DNA of 33,091 bases from Vulcanimicrobiota bacterium (GTDB lineage Bacteria; Vulcanimicrobiota; Vulcanimicrobiia; Vulcanimicrobiales; Vulcanimicrobiaceae), in the NCBI GenBank assembly GCA_027364935.1, contig DAHXOK010000004.1:31356-64446 (forward strand), given 5' to 3'. This document shows, in pieces, positions 6,206-14,822 of this stretch; position 1 is the first letter of the stretch, and each line of letters starts with the position of its first letter. Under the pieces are notes generated by a model. It had not been told where the DNA came from. It did not search any database and saw nothing but the letters and a program-made list of their open reading frames with translations. The position numbers and the translations under genes were made by a program.

Positions 6206-7363
6206 TTAGCGCCGTTTGCGGCGCGAGCTGTACACGACGCGGGGTTTGGGTGCCTCGACGCTGGCTTCGGGGAAGAGTGGATTCTTCGAACGCGCGAGGC
6301 GCTTACCGAGGAGGTACTCGATACTGCGGATGAGCGGCTCCTCTTCCGAGGACACGAACGTGATCGCGTCGCCCTCGGCCTTCGCGCGCGCCGTGCGGCC
6401 GACGCGGTGCACGTACTCCTGCGCGAGGCCCGGCACGTCGTAGTTGATCACGTGACCGAGATCGGCGATGTCGATGCCGCGCGCGGCAAGATCGGTCGCG
6501 ACGAGCACGCGGAACTTGCCGTCTTTGAAGTCCTCCAGCGCGCGCGTGCGTTGCGACTGCGAGCGGTCGCCGTGGAGCAGATCGGTTGCAATGCGGTGCT
6601 TCTGGAGTGTGGCTGCGAGGCGGTTTGCCCGCGCTTTCGTGCGGGTGAAGGCGATCGCCGAATAGATGGTGTTGCCCTTGAGAAGTTCGACGAGCAGATC
6701 GGTCTTGTGCTCCTGCGCAACGGCATAGAGCGTCTGCCGGAGCGTCTCGACCGGGGTGGGCTTGCGCGCGAGCTCGACCCGAACCGGATCGCGCAGCATC
6801 TCGCGGACGAGCGCGGAGATGGCTGCCGGCAGCGTCGCCGAGAAGAACATCGTTTGCCGGTCGGTCGGCAAGCGGCGCAGAATACGCTGCACCGAGGGGA
6901 GAAAACCCATGTCGAGCATCCGGTCCGCTTCATCCAACACGAGGATGCTCACATCGTTGAGTCGCGCGGTTCCGCGCGTCATGTGATCCTGCAAGCGTCC
7001 CGGCGTTGCGACGATGATGTCGGCGCCGCGTTTGAACGCGTCGACTTGCGGAGAAAATCCCACGCCGCCGTAGACCGCCGCAACGCGAATCTTCGTGTGC
7101 TTTGCGAGCGCGGTAAGGTGTTGGGCGATTTGTTCGGTCAGCTCGCGCGTCGGAGCGATGACGAGCGCGCGCGTCTTGCCGCGCGGTTCTTTTAACAGTG
7201 CGGTCAGGATGGGCAGGCCGAACGCGGCGGATTTGCCGCTTCCGGTCTCAGCGCTTGCGAGGACGTCGCGTCCCTGAAGCGCCGGCGGGATCGCGAGCGT
7301 TTGGATTTGGGTGGGTTCGGTGAAGCCGAGGTCTTGTACGCCGCGCAGAAGCTGCGGCGGCAA
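6206..7363 (-). CDS. DEAD-box RNA helicase (RhlE-like)
   Basis: An ATP-dependent RNA helicase for ribosome assembly or RNA decay. Numbered from the TTG at 7363: Q motif GFTEPTQIQ, Walker A AETGSGKS (38-45), PTRELTEQ, TPGR, DEAD (144-147), SAT (175-177), ARGIDI and HRVGRTAR (319-326). A short basic tail ends SSRRKRR. The two RecA-like domains are complete. The start is odd: the frame is open upstream and encodes TISTFEHLGL, which carries the conserved Phe of the Q motif, but the only codons there that could begin it are ATT (7396) or ATC (7387). The coordinates use TTG 7363, the first standard start; the real protein is probably 8-11 residues longer. A good promoter lies at 7455-7484. Confidence 0.9.
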   Translation of the reverse strand: MPPQLLRGVQDLGFTEPTQIQTLAIPPALQGRDVLASAETGSGKSAAFGLPILTALLKEPRGKTRALVIAPTRELTEQIAQHLTALAKHTKIRVAAVYGGVGFSPQVDAFKRGADIIVATPGRLQDHMTRGTARLNDVSILVLDEADRMLDMGFLPSVQRILRRLPTDRQTMFFSATLPAAISALVREMLRDPVRVELARKPTPVETLRQTLYAVAQEHKTDLLVELLKGNTIYSAIAFTRTKARANRLAATLQKHRIATDLLHGDRSQSQRTRALEDFKDGKFRVLVATDLAARGIDIADLGHVINYDVPGLAQEYVHRVGRTARAKAEGDAITFVSSEEEPLIRSIEYLLGKRLARSKNPLFPEASVEAPKPRVVYSSRRKRR

Positions 7364-7454
7364 GCCGAGATGTTCGAAGGTAGAGATGGTTGCAATCTTT
7401 CACGAGAGCGCGCGGCTCGATCGTTGACGAAAGATCGCGCAGAGGGGTTTCCTC

Positions 7455-7484
7455 ATTATCGCACGGCGCGGGCACCTAGGTCAA
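7455..7484 (-). promoter_or_regulatory. Promoter of the DEAD-box helicase gene
   Basis: On the minus strand TTGACC (7484-7479), an 18-bp spacer and GATAAT (7460-7455). Transcription would start near 7448, leaving a leader of roughly 50 bases before the conserved helicase N-terminus. An ATG at 7456, in frame with the helicase but ended by TGA at 7402-7400, lies upstream of this start site and so should not be translated. Confidence 0.65.
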
Positions 7485-7491
7485 ATTCAGG

Positions 7492-7725
7492 CTATGAGGC
7501 CGTATAACGAAACTGCCCCGGCTTCCATTCGCACACGCTTGCGTCGCGCATCACGAACGATTCGCAGCCGTCAACTTCGGCATTGAAATCGGCATTGCGC
7601 GCCTTGGTTGCTGGCCAGTCGACGCTCGGCTCCTGGCGTGCCGCGGCACGCGCTTTGACGTAGTCGAACTGGGGGCTCTTCGTCAGCTCGTTGAGCGCTT
7701 TGGCCAGGCGTTGCGCGTCACTCAC
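7492..7725 (-). CDS. Small hypothetical protein, 77 residues
   Basis: I do not recognise it. The peptide begins (M)SDAQRLAKALNELTKSP and ends EWKPGQFRYTAS. It is soluble and has two cysteines (Cys54 and Cys65) in a strand-like C-terminal half (GCESFVMRDASVCEW). The GTG start at 7725 overlaps the stop of the penicillin acylase gene in a GTGA junction, the same coupling seen across this window, which is the main reason to accept it as a gene. Being last in the Rieske / acylase series, it may serve the acylase. There is no signal peptide, so it would stay in the cytoplasm. Confidence 0.62.
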   Translation of the reverse strand: MSDAQRLAKALNELTKSPQFDYVKARAAARQEPSVDWPATKARNADFNAEVDGCESFVMRDASVCEWKPGQFRYTAS

Positions 7726-9821
7726 GGCAGCAGCGTTAAACGTTGCGTTGCGGTCGCCTCCACCGCGGATTTCGAGTACGGCAGCGGCTGCAGCGTTCCG
7801 GTAACCCACGCCTTCGCCTCGTCGGTGTAGTGCGCGGATCCGGGCTCTCCCGACTCGCCCTGCGGAATCGAGATGCCGCCCGCGTCCCAGTTCCCGACGT
7901 CCCATACCGCGCGGAAACTCTGCGAGAGCGTCGGCGTTTGGACGTGCAGCGTGAATGCGTCGCCGTCTCCCGGAAACGTCGTTCCGTTTAGAAACGAGAC
8001 GCCGAGCGCGGCTAGTGGATGTCGCGGCGTCACGGCGCCGGCGACTCCCCACGGCACGGGCTTCTTCGCTTGCTCGCCAGCGACGAGCGTCCGCAAGAGC
8101 GCCGGCGACGTTGCGGATGCTCGCAGCCTGAGGAGCGTTGCGATCATGCGCTGATTCGCGTTTCGATTGAGCGCGTTGCGCACGCCGTAGAAAATCGTTG
8201 CGACGCGCGACGTGGCGACGTAGCGCCCGTTCCAGCCTCGAATGCCGGCCATCCGTGCGAGATCGAGTTCGGGCAGCGAGAGCGTGTCCATCTGCATCGT
8301 GGTAAAGTAGGCGACGTCGTACTTTCCGCGTGCTTTGAGTAACTGCGCGATGCGGTAGGCACGATACGGAGGAGCGAACTCGGGGCTCAAGCGATAGGGA
8401 TACCTCGGCCCGTACATCTTGTTGTTTGCCGTCCAAACGATTGCGTCGCGCGACGGCGCGACGCGCGGGAGCCGGTCGAAGGGTACGTTCGGATAGTTCT
8501 GGGCGAGATCGCGTGCCGGATGAATGGAGCGCCCCCACGCGGGATCGTCGGGAATGGCTCCGGCGAGCTGATAGGCAACGCGACCGGTAGTGTCGGCGAG
8601 CACGAAGTTCTGCGTCGGCCCCGGGTAAAGACGCAACGCGCGCACGCCGTCTTCGATCGAGCGCGCACGATCGAGATCGTCGAACGTCCGCAGCTGCGAG
8701 GTCGCGTCGTCGTACGCGTTCCAGCGCACGAGAACGAAGCGTCCGTTCGAAAGCGTCGCGCCGAACTCGCGTGCGCCACGATAATACCGCACCCGTACCG
8801 GCAGCCCGAAGCGCACGAAAAACGTCTCGGTCGCCCAATCGCCCGGATCGAGCCGCGGCGGCGCATCGAAGACCGAGAGCGACGCGACCGTTCCGTTCGT
8901 CGCGCCCCATGCGAGCCGATCGTTATGCCCGAGGATCACTCCGGGAAGGCCTGCGAACGTCGCGCCCGCAGCGTGATAATCGGGAAAGCGCAGGTCGACG
9001 AGATACCAGATGCCGGGAATCCCGATGCGCAGGTGCGGATCGTTGGCGAGCAACGCGCGCCCCGTTGCCGTGTGCGCCGATCCGGCCGCCCACTCGTTGC
9101 TTCCCGCCGCCGGTGGCATGGCGAGCTCGGCGAGCGATGGCGCGCAGTGCGGCGATTGCGAGATACGCGCGAGGCCCTCGGTTACGGGCGCGTCGTAGCA
9201 TGGGTCCGTCAACGGATGCGCTGCGTCGTACGACTGCCCGCGGGCAACGCGCCGATTCGCGACGTCAGTCCACAAGTCGGCCAAGTCGAGCACGATGCCG
9301 AAGCTCGTGACGAGCGAATCCTGCGGCCGCCACGGCTTCGGCTTGTAAAGCAGCATTCGAAACTCGACCGGCAGAGGCTGCGTGCGCATCGCGGCGTTCA
9401 CGCCGTCGGCGAAAGCCTGCAAGTCTTCCTGCGAGCGCAGGGGCAGGCGTTCCCACTGAATCTGCGCGAGCTGCTCGACGGGAAGCGTGCGCTCCATCTC
9501 GTCGTTCGCGAGTGCCGATCGCCCGAAGATCTCGGAGAGGCGGCCTTCCACGAAGCGGCGCGTGAGGTCCATTTGGAAGAGACGGTCCGACGCCTCGACG
9601 TAGCCTTCGGCAAAGAACGCATCGTGTTCGTTACGCGCTGCGATGTGTGCGACGCCGCGCGCGTCGCGCAGGATCGTCACCGGCTGCCAAACGCCAAGTC
9701 CCGATACCGTGCCCGTGGTTTTCGCGACCGCGTGCATGCCGAGGATGACGTTGGTCGCGTAGGCCCCCGCGAAGAGCAGAGCCGCGATGACGATCGCTCC
9801 GGCGAAGCGTCGAAAACGCAC
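7722..9821 (-). CDS. Penicillin acylase family Ntn-hydrolase
   Basis: A 699-residue N-terminal-nucleophile amidohydrolase that hydrolyses amide bonds in penicillins, acyl-homoserine lactones or related N-acyl compounds. A hydrophobic N-terminus (residues 7-25) acts as signal or membrane anchor, so the enzyme is periplasmic. The family opening is VTILRDARGVAHIAARNEHDAFFAEGYVEASDRLFQMDL (48-86). The autoprocessing site is AAGSNEWA, giving Ser241 as the new N-terminal nucleophile of the beta subunit; LANDPHLRIGIPGIWYLVDL follows, as in the family. Length is normal. The GTG start lies 2 bases after the Rieske stop. The substrate is not predictable; acyl-homoserine lactone acylases and antibiotic acylases both belong here. 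Confidence 0.92.
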   Translation of the reverse strand: MRFRRFAGAIVIAALLFAGAYATNVILGMHAVAKTTGTVSGLGVWQPVTILRDARGVAHIAARNEHDAFFAEGYVEASDRLFQMDLTRRFVEGRLSEIFGRSALANDEMERTLPVEQLAQIQWERLPLRSQEDLQAFADGVNAAMRTQPLPVEFRMLLYKPKPWRPQDSLVTSFGIVLDLADLWTDVANRRVARGQSYDAAHPLTDPCYDAPVTEGLARISQSPHCAPSLAELAMPPAAGSNEWAAGSAHTATGRALLANDPHLRIGIPGIWYLVDLRFPDYHAAGATFAGLPGVILGHNDRLAWGATNGTVASLSVFDAPPRLDPGDWATETFFVRFGLPVRVRYYRGAREFGATLSNGRFVLVRWNAYDDATSQLRTFDDLDRARSIEDGVRALRLYPGPTQNFVLADTTGRVAYQLAGAIPDDPAWGRSIHPARDLAQNYPNVPFDRLPRVAPSRDAIVWTANNKMYGPRYPYRLSPEFAPPYRAYRIAQLLKARGKYDVAYFTTMQMDTLSLPELDLARMAGIRGWNGRYVATSRVATIFYGVRNALNRNANQRMIATLLRLRASATSPALLRTLVAGEQAKKPVPWGVAGAVTPRHPLAALGVSFLNGTTFPGDGDAFTLHVQTPTLSQSFRAVWDVGNWDAGGISIPQGESGEPGSAHYTDEAKAWVTGTLQPLPYSKSAVEATATQRLTLLP

Positions 9822-9823
9822 GC

Positions 9824-10129
9824 TTACACGTCGACGTACACGTCGTCGCCATCGACGCGCACGCGATAGGTCATGACGGGCATCACTGCGGGGAGCGTCA
9901 GCGCTTGTCCGGTGCGCACGTCGAACGTCGCGCCGTGCCGCGGGCAGATGACGCAGTGCCCTTCGAGTTCGCCTTGATCGAGCGGGCCGCCGTCGTGCGT
10001 GCAGACGTCTTCGATCGCGTAGATCGCGCCGTCGGCGTTGCAGAGCATGACCTCGGTGCCGCCGGCGTCGACGACCTTCGTGGTCCCGGGCGCAATATCG
10101 GAAACCCGAGCGACTCGATACTCGCTCAC
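9824..10129 (-). CDS. Rieske-type [2Fe-2S] ferredoxin
   Basis: A 101-residue soluble electron carrier. The cluster ligands are Cys43-x-His45 (CTHDGGPL) and Cys62-x2-His65 (CPRHGATF), the NirD/BphF-like Rieske pattern. No transmembrane anchor is present, so it is not part of a cytochrome bc complex. GTG at 10129 is preferred over an upstream in-frame ATG at 10165 because AAGGG sits 6 bases before it and the domain starts there. It lies 205 bases downstream of sufB and directly upstream of the acylase. A role as an electron donor for an unseen oxygenase or reductase is the usual one; proximity to sufB suggests co-ordination with Fe-S cluster supply. Confidence 0.9.
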   Translation of the reverse strand: MSEYRVARVSDIAPGTTKVVDAGGTEVMLCNADGAIYAIEDVCTHDGGPLDQGELEGHCVICPRHGATFDVRTGQALTLPAVMPVMTYRVRVDGDDVYVDV

Positions 10130-10159
10130 AAAAAGCCCTTTACGACGGTAGTTCCCCCT

Positions 10160-10195
10160 TGTCATCCCGAGCGCAGCGCCGCAGGCGCGAAGTCG
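10160..10195 (+). repeat. Dispersed intergenic repeat, copy A
   Basis: TTGTCATCCCGAGCGCAGCG followed by a GC-rich middle and GCGAAGTCG. It matches copy B at 21570-21614 (same TTGTCATCC-GAGCG-AGCG core and GAAGTCG end). This is the widespread GTCATCCTGAGCG-type intergenic repeat of many GC-rich bacteria. It lies between sufB and the Rieske gene. Confidence 0.7.
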
Positions 10196-10261
10196 TGCCG
10201 ACGGCTCAGCTCGGCTGCGCCTTTCGTTCGCGGCTCCGTGACGAAGAAGAGGGCACGTCTA

Positions 10262-10378
10262 ATGGCGATGCAGTTACCGGACCGCGTCTCACGCCTCGAG
10301 GGCGCCTACGAGCAGGCAGGATCTCGCGTAGCGTCTACCCGACCGCCCCTTCCATCTCCATCTTCACGAGGCGGTTGA
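10262..10378 (+). pseudogene. Probable 5' remnant of a small coiled-coil protein gene
   Basis: The frame opens ATGGCGATGCAG and reads MAMQLPDRVSRLEGAYEQAG before turning into a Ser/Pro/Arg tail that merely reads the antisense of the sufB end. The opening (LPDRVSRLEGAYEQ) looks like the N-terminus of small bacterial coiled-coil membrane proteins, whose genes normally continue for another 60-100 codons. Here similarity stops after about 20 residues, close to the sufB 3' end at 10335. I read it as the stump of a truncated gene. It could also be chance. Confidence 0.35.
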
Positions 10379-11753
10379 GCTCGACCGCGTACTCCATCGG
10401 CAGTTCCTTGACGAAGAAGTCGAAGAAACCGTTGACGATCATCGCGACCGCGTCCGCTTCAGACAAACCGCGGCTCATCGCGTAGAAGAGCTGGTCCTCG
10501 CCGATCTTGCTGACCGACGCCTCGTGCTCGACCGTCGAACGCTGCTCGTGAATCTTCATCGTCGGCTTCGTGTCGCTCGACGATTCTTCGTCCATGATGA
10601 GTGCGTCGCAGCGCACGCGCGTCTTCGCTCCCACTGCGCCGGGATGAATTTCCACCAGACCTCGGTAGGTCGTCTTCCCGCCGTGGGCGGTCACGCTCTT
10701 GTTCGTGACGACGGACGTCGTGTTCGGCGCAGCGTGAATCACCTTCGCGCCGGCGTCCTGGTGCTGGCCTTCGCCTGCGAACGCCATCGAGAGCACTTCG
10801 CCGCGCGCGCCTTCGCCCATGAGATAGATCGCGGGATACTTCATGGTGAGGCGCGAGCCGATGTTGCCGTCGACCCACTCCACGGTCGCGTTGCGGTACG
10901 CGTACGCGCGCTTGGTCACGAGATTGAAGATGTTGCGGTACCAATTCTGGATCGTCGTGTACCGGATCGAGGCGTCGTCGTGCGCGATGAGTTCGACGAC
11001 CGCGCTATGGAGCGAGGAGGTCGAGAACTTCGGCGCCGTGCAGCCCTCGATGTAGTGAACCTTCGCACCCTTGTCGGCGATGATGAGCGTACGCTCGAAC
11101 TGCCCCATGTTCTCGGCGTTGATGCGGAAGTAGGCCTGGAGCGGCATCGCCACTTCGACGCCCGGTGGCACGTAGATGAACGAGCCGCCCGACCAGACGG
11201 CGGAGTTTAGAGCCGCAAACTTGTTGTCGGCGACCGGGATGATGGTTGCCAAGTACTTGCGCACGATCTCGGGATACTGCTTGACGGCCGTATCCATGTC
11301 GCAGAAGAGCACGCCGGTGCGCTCGAGCTCCTCGGTCACCGAATGATAGACGACCTCGGATTCGTACTGTGCGGAGACGCCGGAGAGAAACTTGCGCTCG
11401 GCCTCCGGAATGCCGAGGCGATCGAACGTGCGCTTGATGTCGTCGGGGACATCGTCCCACGAGCGCTCCGTCTTGTCTGTCGACTTTACGTAATAGTGGA
11501 TGTTGCCGAAGTCGATCTCAGAGAGCAGCGCGGTGTCGCCCCACGTCGGCATGGGCTTGCTTACAAAGACTTCAAAGGCTGCCAAGCGGAAATCGCGCAT
11601 CCACTGTGGCTCGTTCTTCATCTCGCTGATGCTCGCGACGATCTCCCGCGTCAGGCCCTTATCGGATTTGAAGACGTAGTTCTCGGGGTCGTGAAAGCCG
11701 TGCCGATACTCCTCGAGCAGCTCGCCTTGGGAGGCCTTTAGCTGGGTTGCCAT
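10335..11753 (-). CDS. sufB: Fe-S cluster assembly scaffold protein SufB
   Basis: SufB, with SufC and SufD, assembles and hands over Fe-S clusters in the cytoplasm. The 472-residue product is of normal length. It has the family opening [11 protein letters not shown], the beta-helix core ([41 protein letters not shown]), and the C-terminal active region [16 protein letters not shown] with Cys382, [16 protein letters not shown] and the final helices [19 protein letters not shown]. sufC, sufD and sufS are not next to it, which is unusual because sufB normally lies in a suf operon. It has its own promoter (11760-11788) and is probably translated from a leaderless mRNA. No repressor site is obvious. 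Confidence 0.97.
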   Translation of the reverse strand: MATQLKASQGELLEEYRHGFHDPENYVFKSDKGLTREIVASISEMKNEPQWMRDFRLAAFEVFVSKPMPTWGDTALLSEIDFGNIHYYVKSTDKTERSWDDVPDDIKRTFDRLGIPEAERKFLSGVSAQYESEVVYHSVTEELERTGVLFCDMDTAVKQYPEIVRKYLATIIPVADNKFAALNSAVWSGGSFIYVPPGVEVAMPLQAYFRINAENMGQFERTLIIADKGAKVHYIEGCTAPKFSTSSLHSAVVELIAHDDASIRYTTIQNWYRNIFNLVTKRAYAYRNATVEWVDGNIGSRLTMKYPAIYLMGEGARGEVLSMAFAGEGQHQDAGAKVIHAAPNTTSVVTNKSVTAHGGKTTYRGLVEIHPGAVGAKTRVRCDALIMDEESSSDTKPTMKIHEQRSTVEHEASVSKIGEDQLFYAMSRGLSEADAVAMIVNGFFDFFVKELPMEYAVELNRLVKMEMEGAVG

Positions 11754-11759
11754 GACTTC

Positions 11760-11788
11760 AGCCTATCCACCTAGGAGCTAATAGTCAA
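11760..11788 (-). promoter_or_regulatory. sufB promoter, predicted leaderless
   Basis: On the minus strand TTGACT (11788-11783), a 17-bp spacer and TAGGCT (11765-11760). Only 6 bases separate the -10 box from the sufB ATG at 11753, so transcription should begin at the A of the ATG. No Shine-Dalgarno sequence is present. Confidence 0.7.
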
Positions 11789-11793
11789 GATAA

Positions 11794-14733
11794 TTAGGTT
11801 TTAGCTTCACTATCTGACAGTGATGCTGCCGCGCTAGCTGGGTAAGCTAGGCTCCGAGTAGTAGCCCGTACGGCCGCGGCGATTTCCGTCAACACAGCGG
11901 TGCGCTCAGCGCTCGCCCCTCGGCCGAAAATCGCTTGGAAGGCATCTGGTCCCAGCGCGACGCGGAGGCGCTCCTCGAGTTCATCCCAGGAAGAGGCGGT
12001 AACCGGGTCCATCGGAGCACCGAGCCTCGATCGAATCGCTGACGCCGCCCCGGCGGCAAGGGCGGCTGTGTGGGCATCTTCCGCCTCGCCGCACGAATGC
12101 GCCACGTCTTCGAGGACGTCCGCGATGAGGCGGCACTCTTCGAGCCGCACCAGATGTTCTACCGCGTCGGCATGTCTGTCCAGCGCCTGGCGGAGATGTC
12201 CTTGCCGCCGAAAGATTGTCCCTTGAAGGTTGACTGCGTCGACGAGTCTGAGAACGTCGTGATGCGTCGCGCTTAGGGCGAGTGCCTGCTCTATGCGCTC
12301 GGATGCCGCACGCAAGTCACCGGCGTGGAACTCGACCAACGCAAGGTTCTTTAGCCCCACGCTCACGTTGTTCATGTCGCCGAGCGTTCGGAATACTTCG
12401 AGACAACGCGTTAGATGGATTCGAGCCTCCTCAAGGCGTCCGGTTGACAGACATAAGGCACCGAGAAAGTTCAGCGTCCGGCCGAGCGTGTTCCGATCGT
12501 CCAGATGTTCTTGCTCGCTCAGCACGTCGAGGAGCAAACGCTCCGCCTTCTCGAAATTGCCTGCCTCGATCTCCGCTGCGGCGACTGCAGCCCGCGCGTT
12601 GGAAGCAGCTCTGTGGTTCCCAATTGCTGCGAAGATATCGTGGGCACGCTCGTTGTATCGTCGCGCACGGCCCCACTCCGTGCAGGTGTTGGAAAGAATT
12701 CCGGCGGCGCGATAGCACAACGCGAGTTGCTCTGAAGGCGGCTGCGACGCTGCCGTCCGCTCCAGAAAACGTTCTGACAGACTGAGGTATTGTCGGCAAT
12801 TCGCATGCTGCGTCATGTACCGAGCCACGCCTGCGACGAGGCGCGCACCGATTTCAAAGTCGTCGCACTCGATGCACCACTCGAGGGCGGCGACGAAGTT
12901 GCTGAGATCGAGGCGTAAGGCGTTGATGCGTTCCTCGACTTCCGAGGCGTCGATCTTTCGGAGTGCTTCGGCAATCGTGGCAAAATGCCGAGCGTGAGCG
13001 CTCCGGACCGCATCCCACTCGCCGGACGCTTGTAAGTAACGGCTAGCGAAGGAGCGCGTGGTTACGAGAAGCGAGTAACGCGCGCTACTCGCGTCGTGAA
13101 TGGTGCCGACCAACGAGGCCTCGACCAATTCGGAAAGGGTGGCAACGACGTCGACCCGGCCATCGCCGCAAATCGCTTCTGCCGCCTCTATGTCAAACGA
13201 TGATGGAAAGACGGCGAGGCGCTCGAACAAGAGCCGCTCTTGGTCGGAGAGCAGTTCCACGCTCCACGCCAGCGCGTCGTTCAGGGTGGTATGGCGTGAA
13301 GGCGCAGCGCGATTGGAGAAGGCACGCGAGCGATCGTCGAGACGTTTGCGAATGCCTTCCATTGTTAACAAGTTTGCACGCGCCGCAATGAGCTCGATTG
13401 CGAGCGGCAACCCATCGAGGCGCCGTAGAACCTCTACGAGGGCATGAGCGTTTTCTTGGGTTATGCGGAACGACGGCGCCACGGTAACCGCACGTTCGAG
13501 AAGAAGCCTGGCGGCGGAATACTGCGCGATCTCGGCTGCACGATACGCTGCGAGCTCGGGAGGCACGGGTAAGGGCGCGACCGGAATCACGACCTCGGAC
13601 GCGCAAGAGAGGCGTTGGCGACTCGTTACCAGGACCTGCGCCGTGGTCTGGGTCAGCAGCTCGTCGACGAGCTCGCGCGCTTCTTCGCGCACGTGTTCGC
13701 AGTTGTCTAAGATCAGGAGACGTTTCGAATCGATCGTAGCGCCGGCCGATCTCGTCGTTTCCAGGACCTGCGCCGTTCGCGACCGCAACTCCGCGCGACT
13801 ACGCACCACGCTCGCGTCGACGAAGCAGACGCCGCCGGGATAGGTGCCGAGGTGATTCATCGCGCTGCGGCACGCCAAGCGAGTCTTGCCGACGCCCGCC
13901 GGCCCGGTCAGCGACACGACGCGGTAGGTTTTCAGGGCCTGTGCGATGGCGTCGAGCTCGGTCTCGCGCCCCACGAAGGAGGTGTGAAACGGGATGAGAT
14001 TGTGCGCGGCCGCGGCGGTTGCGTCATCGTAGAGAATGCGCCGGAATAACTCCGTCGTCGCCTGCTCGGGTTCGGTTTCGAGTTCGATGCGCAAACGTTG
14101 GACGAGTACGTTGTATTCGCGCAAGGCCCCGGCGCGATCGCCGGTTTGTGCGCGCACTTCCATCAGTGCGCGGATCGTGCGCTCGTCGAGCGGGTCCAAA
14201 GCGCAAAGGCGCTCCAAATACGCCGTACATGCTGTAACGTCGCCTTCGTCGCGGGACGCTTCGAAGAGCGTGCGCAGCATCGAGGCGTAGTGCCGAGCGA
14301 GCGCGGTCCGGCCTTCTTCCAATGCTTCATCGTGGACGCCCGCGCAAAGCTCGCCACCCCAAAGCGATACCGCGTTGCGGAGGTGTTGCGGATCGGACGA
14401 AGGTGCGAGAAAGGCGATAATATCGGCGTCCAGTACAGCGCGATTCCACTGCACGCCGTTTTTCGTCAGGATGAGCGCATTCGCGGGCAGCGCGTGCGCG
14501 AGCAGGTGGAGATGCCGGCGGAGGTTTGCACGCGCTTCTTCGTCGGTAACCTCGGGCCATAAGCGTTCGGCGAGCCGCGAACGCGGCTGCGGACGGTCGT
14601 GTTCGATTGCGAGCAGAGCTAGTAGGGCAAGGCCCTTTGTGGGGAGAGCGAGGCGTGAAAACCCCGCGCCGTCATGGAGAAGCGGTGTGCCGAAGAGCCG
14701 CAAACGCAGCGGCGCCGACGAAGGTGCCCCCAA
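11794..14733 (-). CDS. AfsR-like SARP transcriptional regulator (wHTH-BTAD-NB-ARC-TPR)
   Basis: A 979-residue regulator with the architecture of Streptomyces AfsR. Residues about 8-95 are an OmpR-type winged helix (LRLRLFGTPLLHDG, then RSRLAERLWPEVTDEEARANLRRHLHLL). About 100-245 is the BTAD helical domain (ALDPLDERTIRALMEVRAQTGDRAGALREYNVLVQRLRIEL). An NB-ARC-type ATPase follows with FVGRETELDAI, Walker A TGPAGVGKT near 277-284, Walker B LLILDNCEHV near 340 and GLPLAIEL. About 640-900 is a TPR array. TTG at 14733 is chosen because AAAGGA precedes it and the upstream in-frame extension to 14883 runs into the previous gene. SARPs bind heptamer direct repeats; matching sites lie at 16630-17242. 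It closes a same-strand gene series beginning with the lipoprotein gene. Confidence 0.9.
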   Translation of the reverse strand: MGAPSSAPLRLRLFGTPLLHDGAGFSRLALPTKGLALLALLAIEHDRPQPRSRLAERLWPEVTDEEARANLRRHLHLLAHALPANALILTKNGVQWNRAVLDADIIAFLAPSSDPQHLRNAVSLWGGELCAGVHDEALEEGRTALARHYASMLRTLFEASRDEGDVTACTAYLERLCALDPLDERTIRALMEVRAQTGDRAGALREYNVLVQRLRIELETEPEQATTELFRRILYDDATAAAAHNLIPFHTSFVGRETELDAIAQALKTYRVVSLTGPAGVGKTRLACRSAMNHLGTYPGGVCFVDASVVRSRAELRSRTAQVLETTRSAGATIDSKRLLILDNCEHVREEARELVDELLTQTTAQVLVTSRQRLSCASEVVIPVAPLPVPPELAAYRAAEIAQYSAARLLLERAVTVAPSFRITQENAHALVEVLRRLDGLPLAIELIAARANLLTMEGIRKRLDDRSRAFSNRAAPSRHTTLNDALAWSVELLSDQERLLFERLAVFPSSFDIEAAEAICGDGRVDVVATLSELVEASLVGTIHDASSARYSLLVTTRSFASRYLQASGEWDAVRSAHARHFATIAEALRKIDASEVEERINALRLDLSNFVAALEWCIECDDFEIGARLVAGVARYMTQHANCRQYLSLSERFLERTAASQPPSEQLALCYRAAGILSNTCTEWGRARRYNERAHDIFAAIGNHRAASNARAAVAAAEIEAGNFEKAERLLLDVLSEQEHLDDRNTLGRTLNFLGALCLSTGRLEEARIHLTRCLEVFRTLGDMNNVSVGLKNLALVEFHAGDLRAASERIEQALALSATHHDVLRLVDAVNLQGTIFRRQGHLRQALDRHADAVEHLVRLEECRLIADVLEDVAHSCGEAEDAHTAALAAGAASAIRSRLGAPMDPVTASSWDELEERLRVALGPDAFQAIFGRGASAERTAVLTEIAAAVRATTRSLAYPASAAASLSDSEAKT

Positions 14734-14752
14734 GAGATATTCCTTTGGGGGC
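14726..14752 (-). promoter_or_regulatory. Hairpin enclosing the ribosome-binding site and TTG start
   Basis: In the mRNA, GCCCCCAA (14752-14745) pairs perfectly with TTGGGGGC (14733-14726) around an 11-base loop. The Shine-Dalgarno AAAGGA lies at the stem-loop edge and the TTG start codon is the first three bases of the 3' arm. Just upstream, GGGGG (14758-14754) can pair with the same CCCCC, giving a competing fold that frees the start codon. Translational control of the AfsR-like regulator is inferred. Confidence 0.55.
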
Positions 14753-14822
14753 GCCCCCAGCCGGCTCCTTGAGGGATTGAAAGCGATCCCGGTCGATTTG
14801 CAACCGGCCAGCGCGACTCTTC

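Noticed and set aside
5852-7195. Long open frame of 447 codons on the plus strand opposite the helicase
   Set aside because: It is the antisense of the DEAD-box helicase, rich in Arg and Ala with no domain; GC-rich third positions keep the opposite frames open.
7400-7456. TGA read-through or recoding joining MRKPLCAIFRQ to the helicase
   Set aside because: The ATG at 7456 overlaps the -10 box and lies upstream of the predicted start site, and TGA is used as an ordinary stop throughout the window.
8520-9869. 449-codon plus-strand frame opposite penicillin acylase
   Set aside because: Same cause; the minus strand has a complete, recognisable Ntn-hydrolase.
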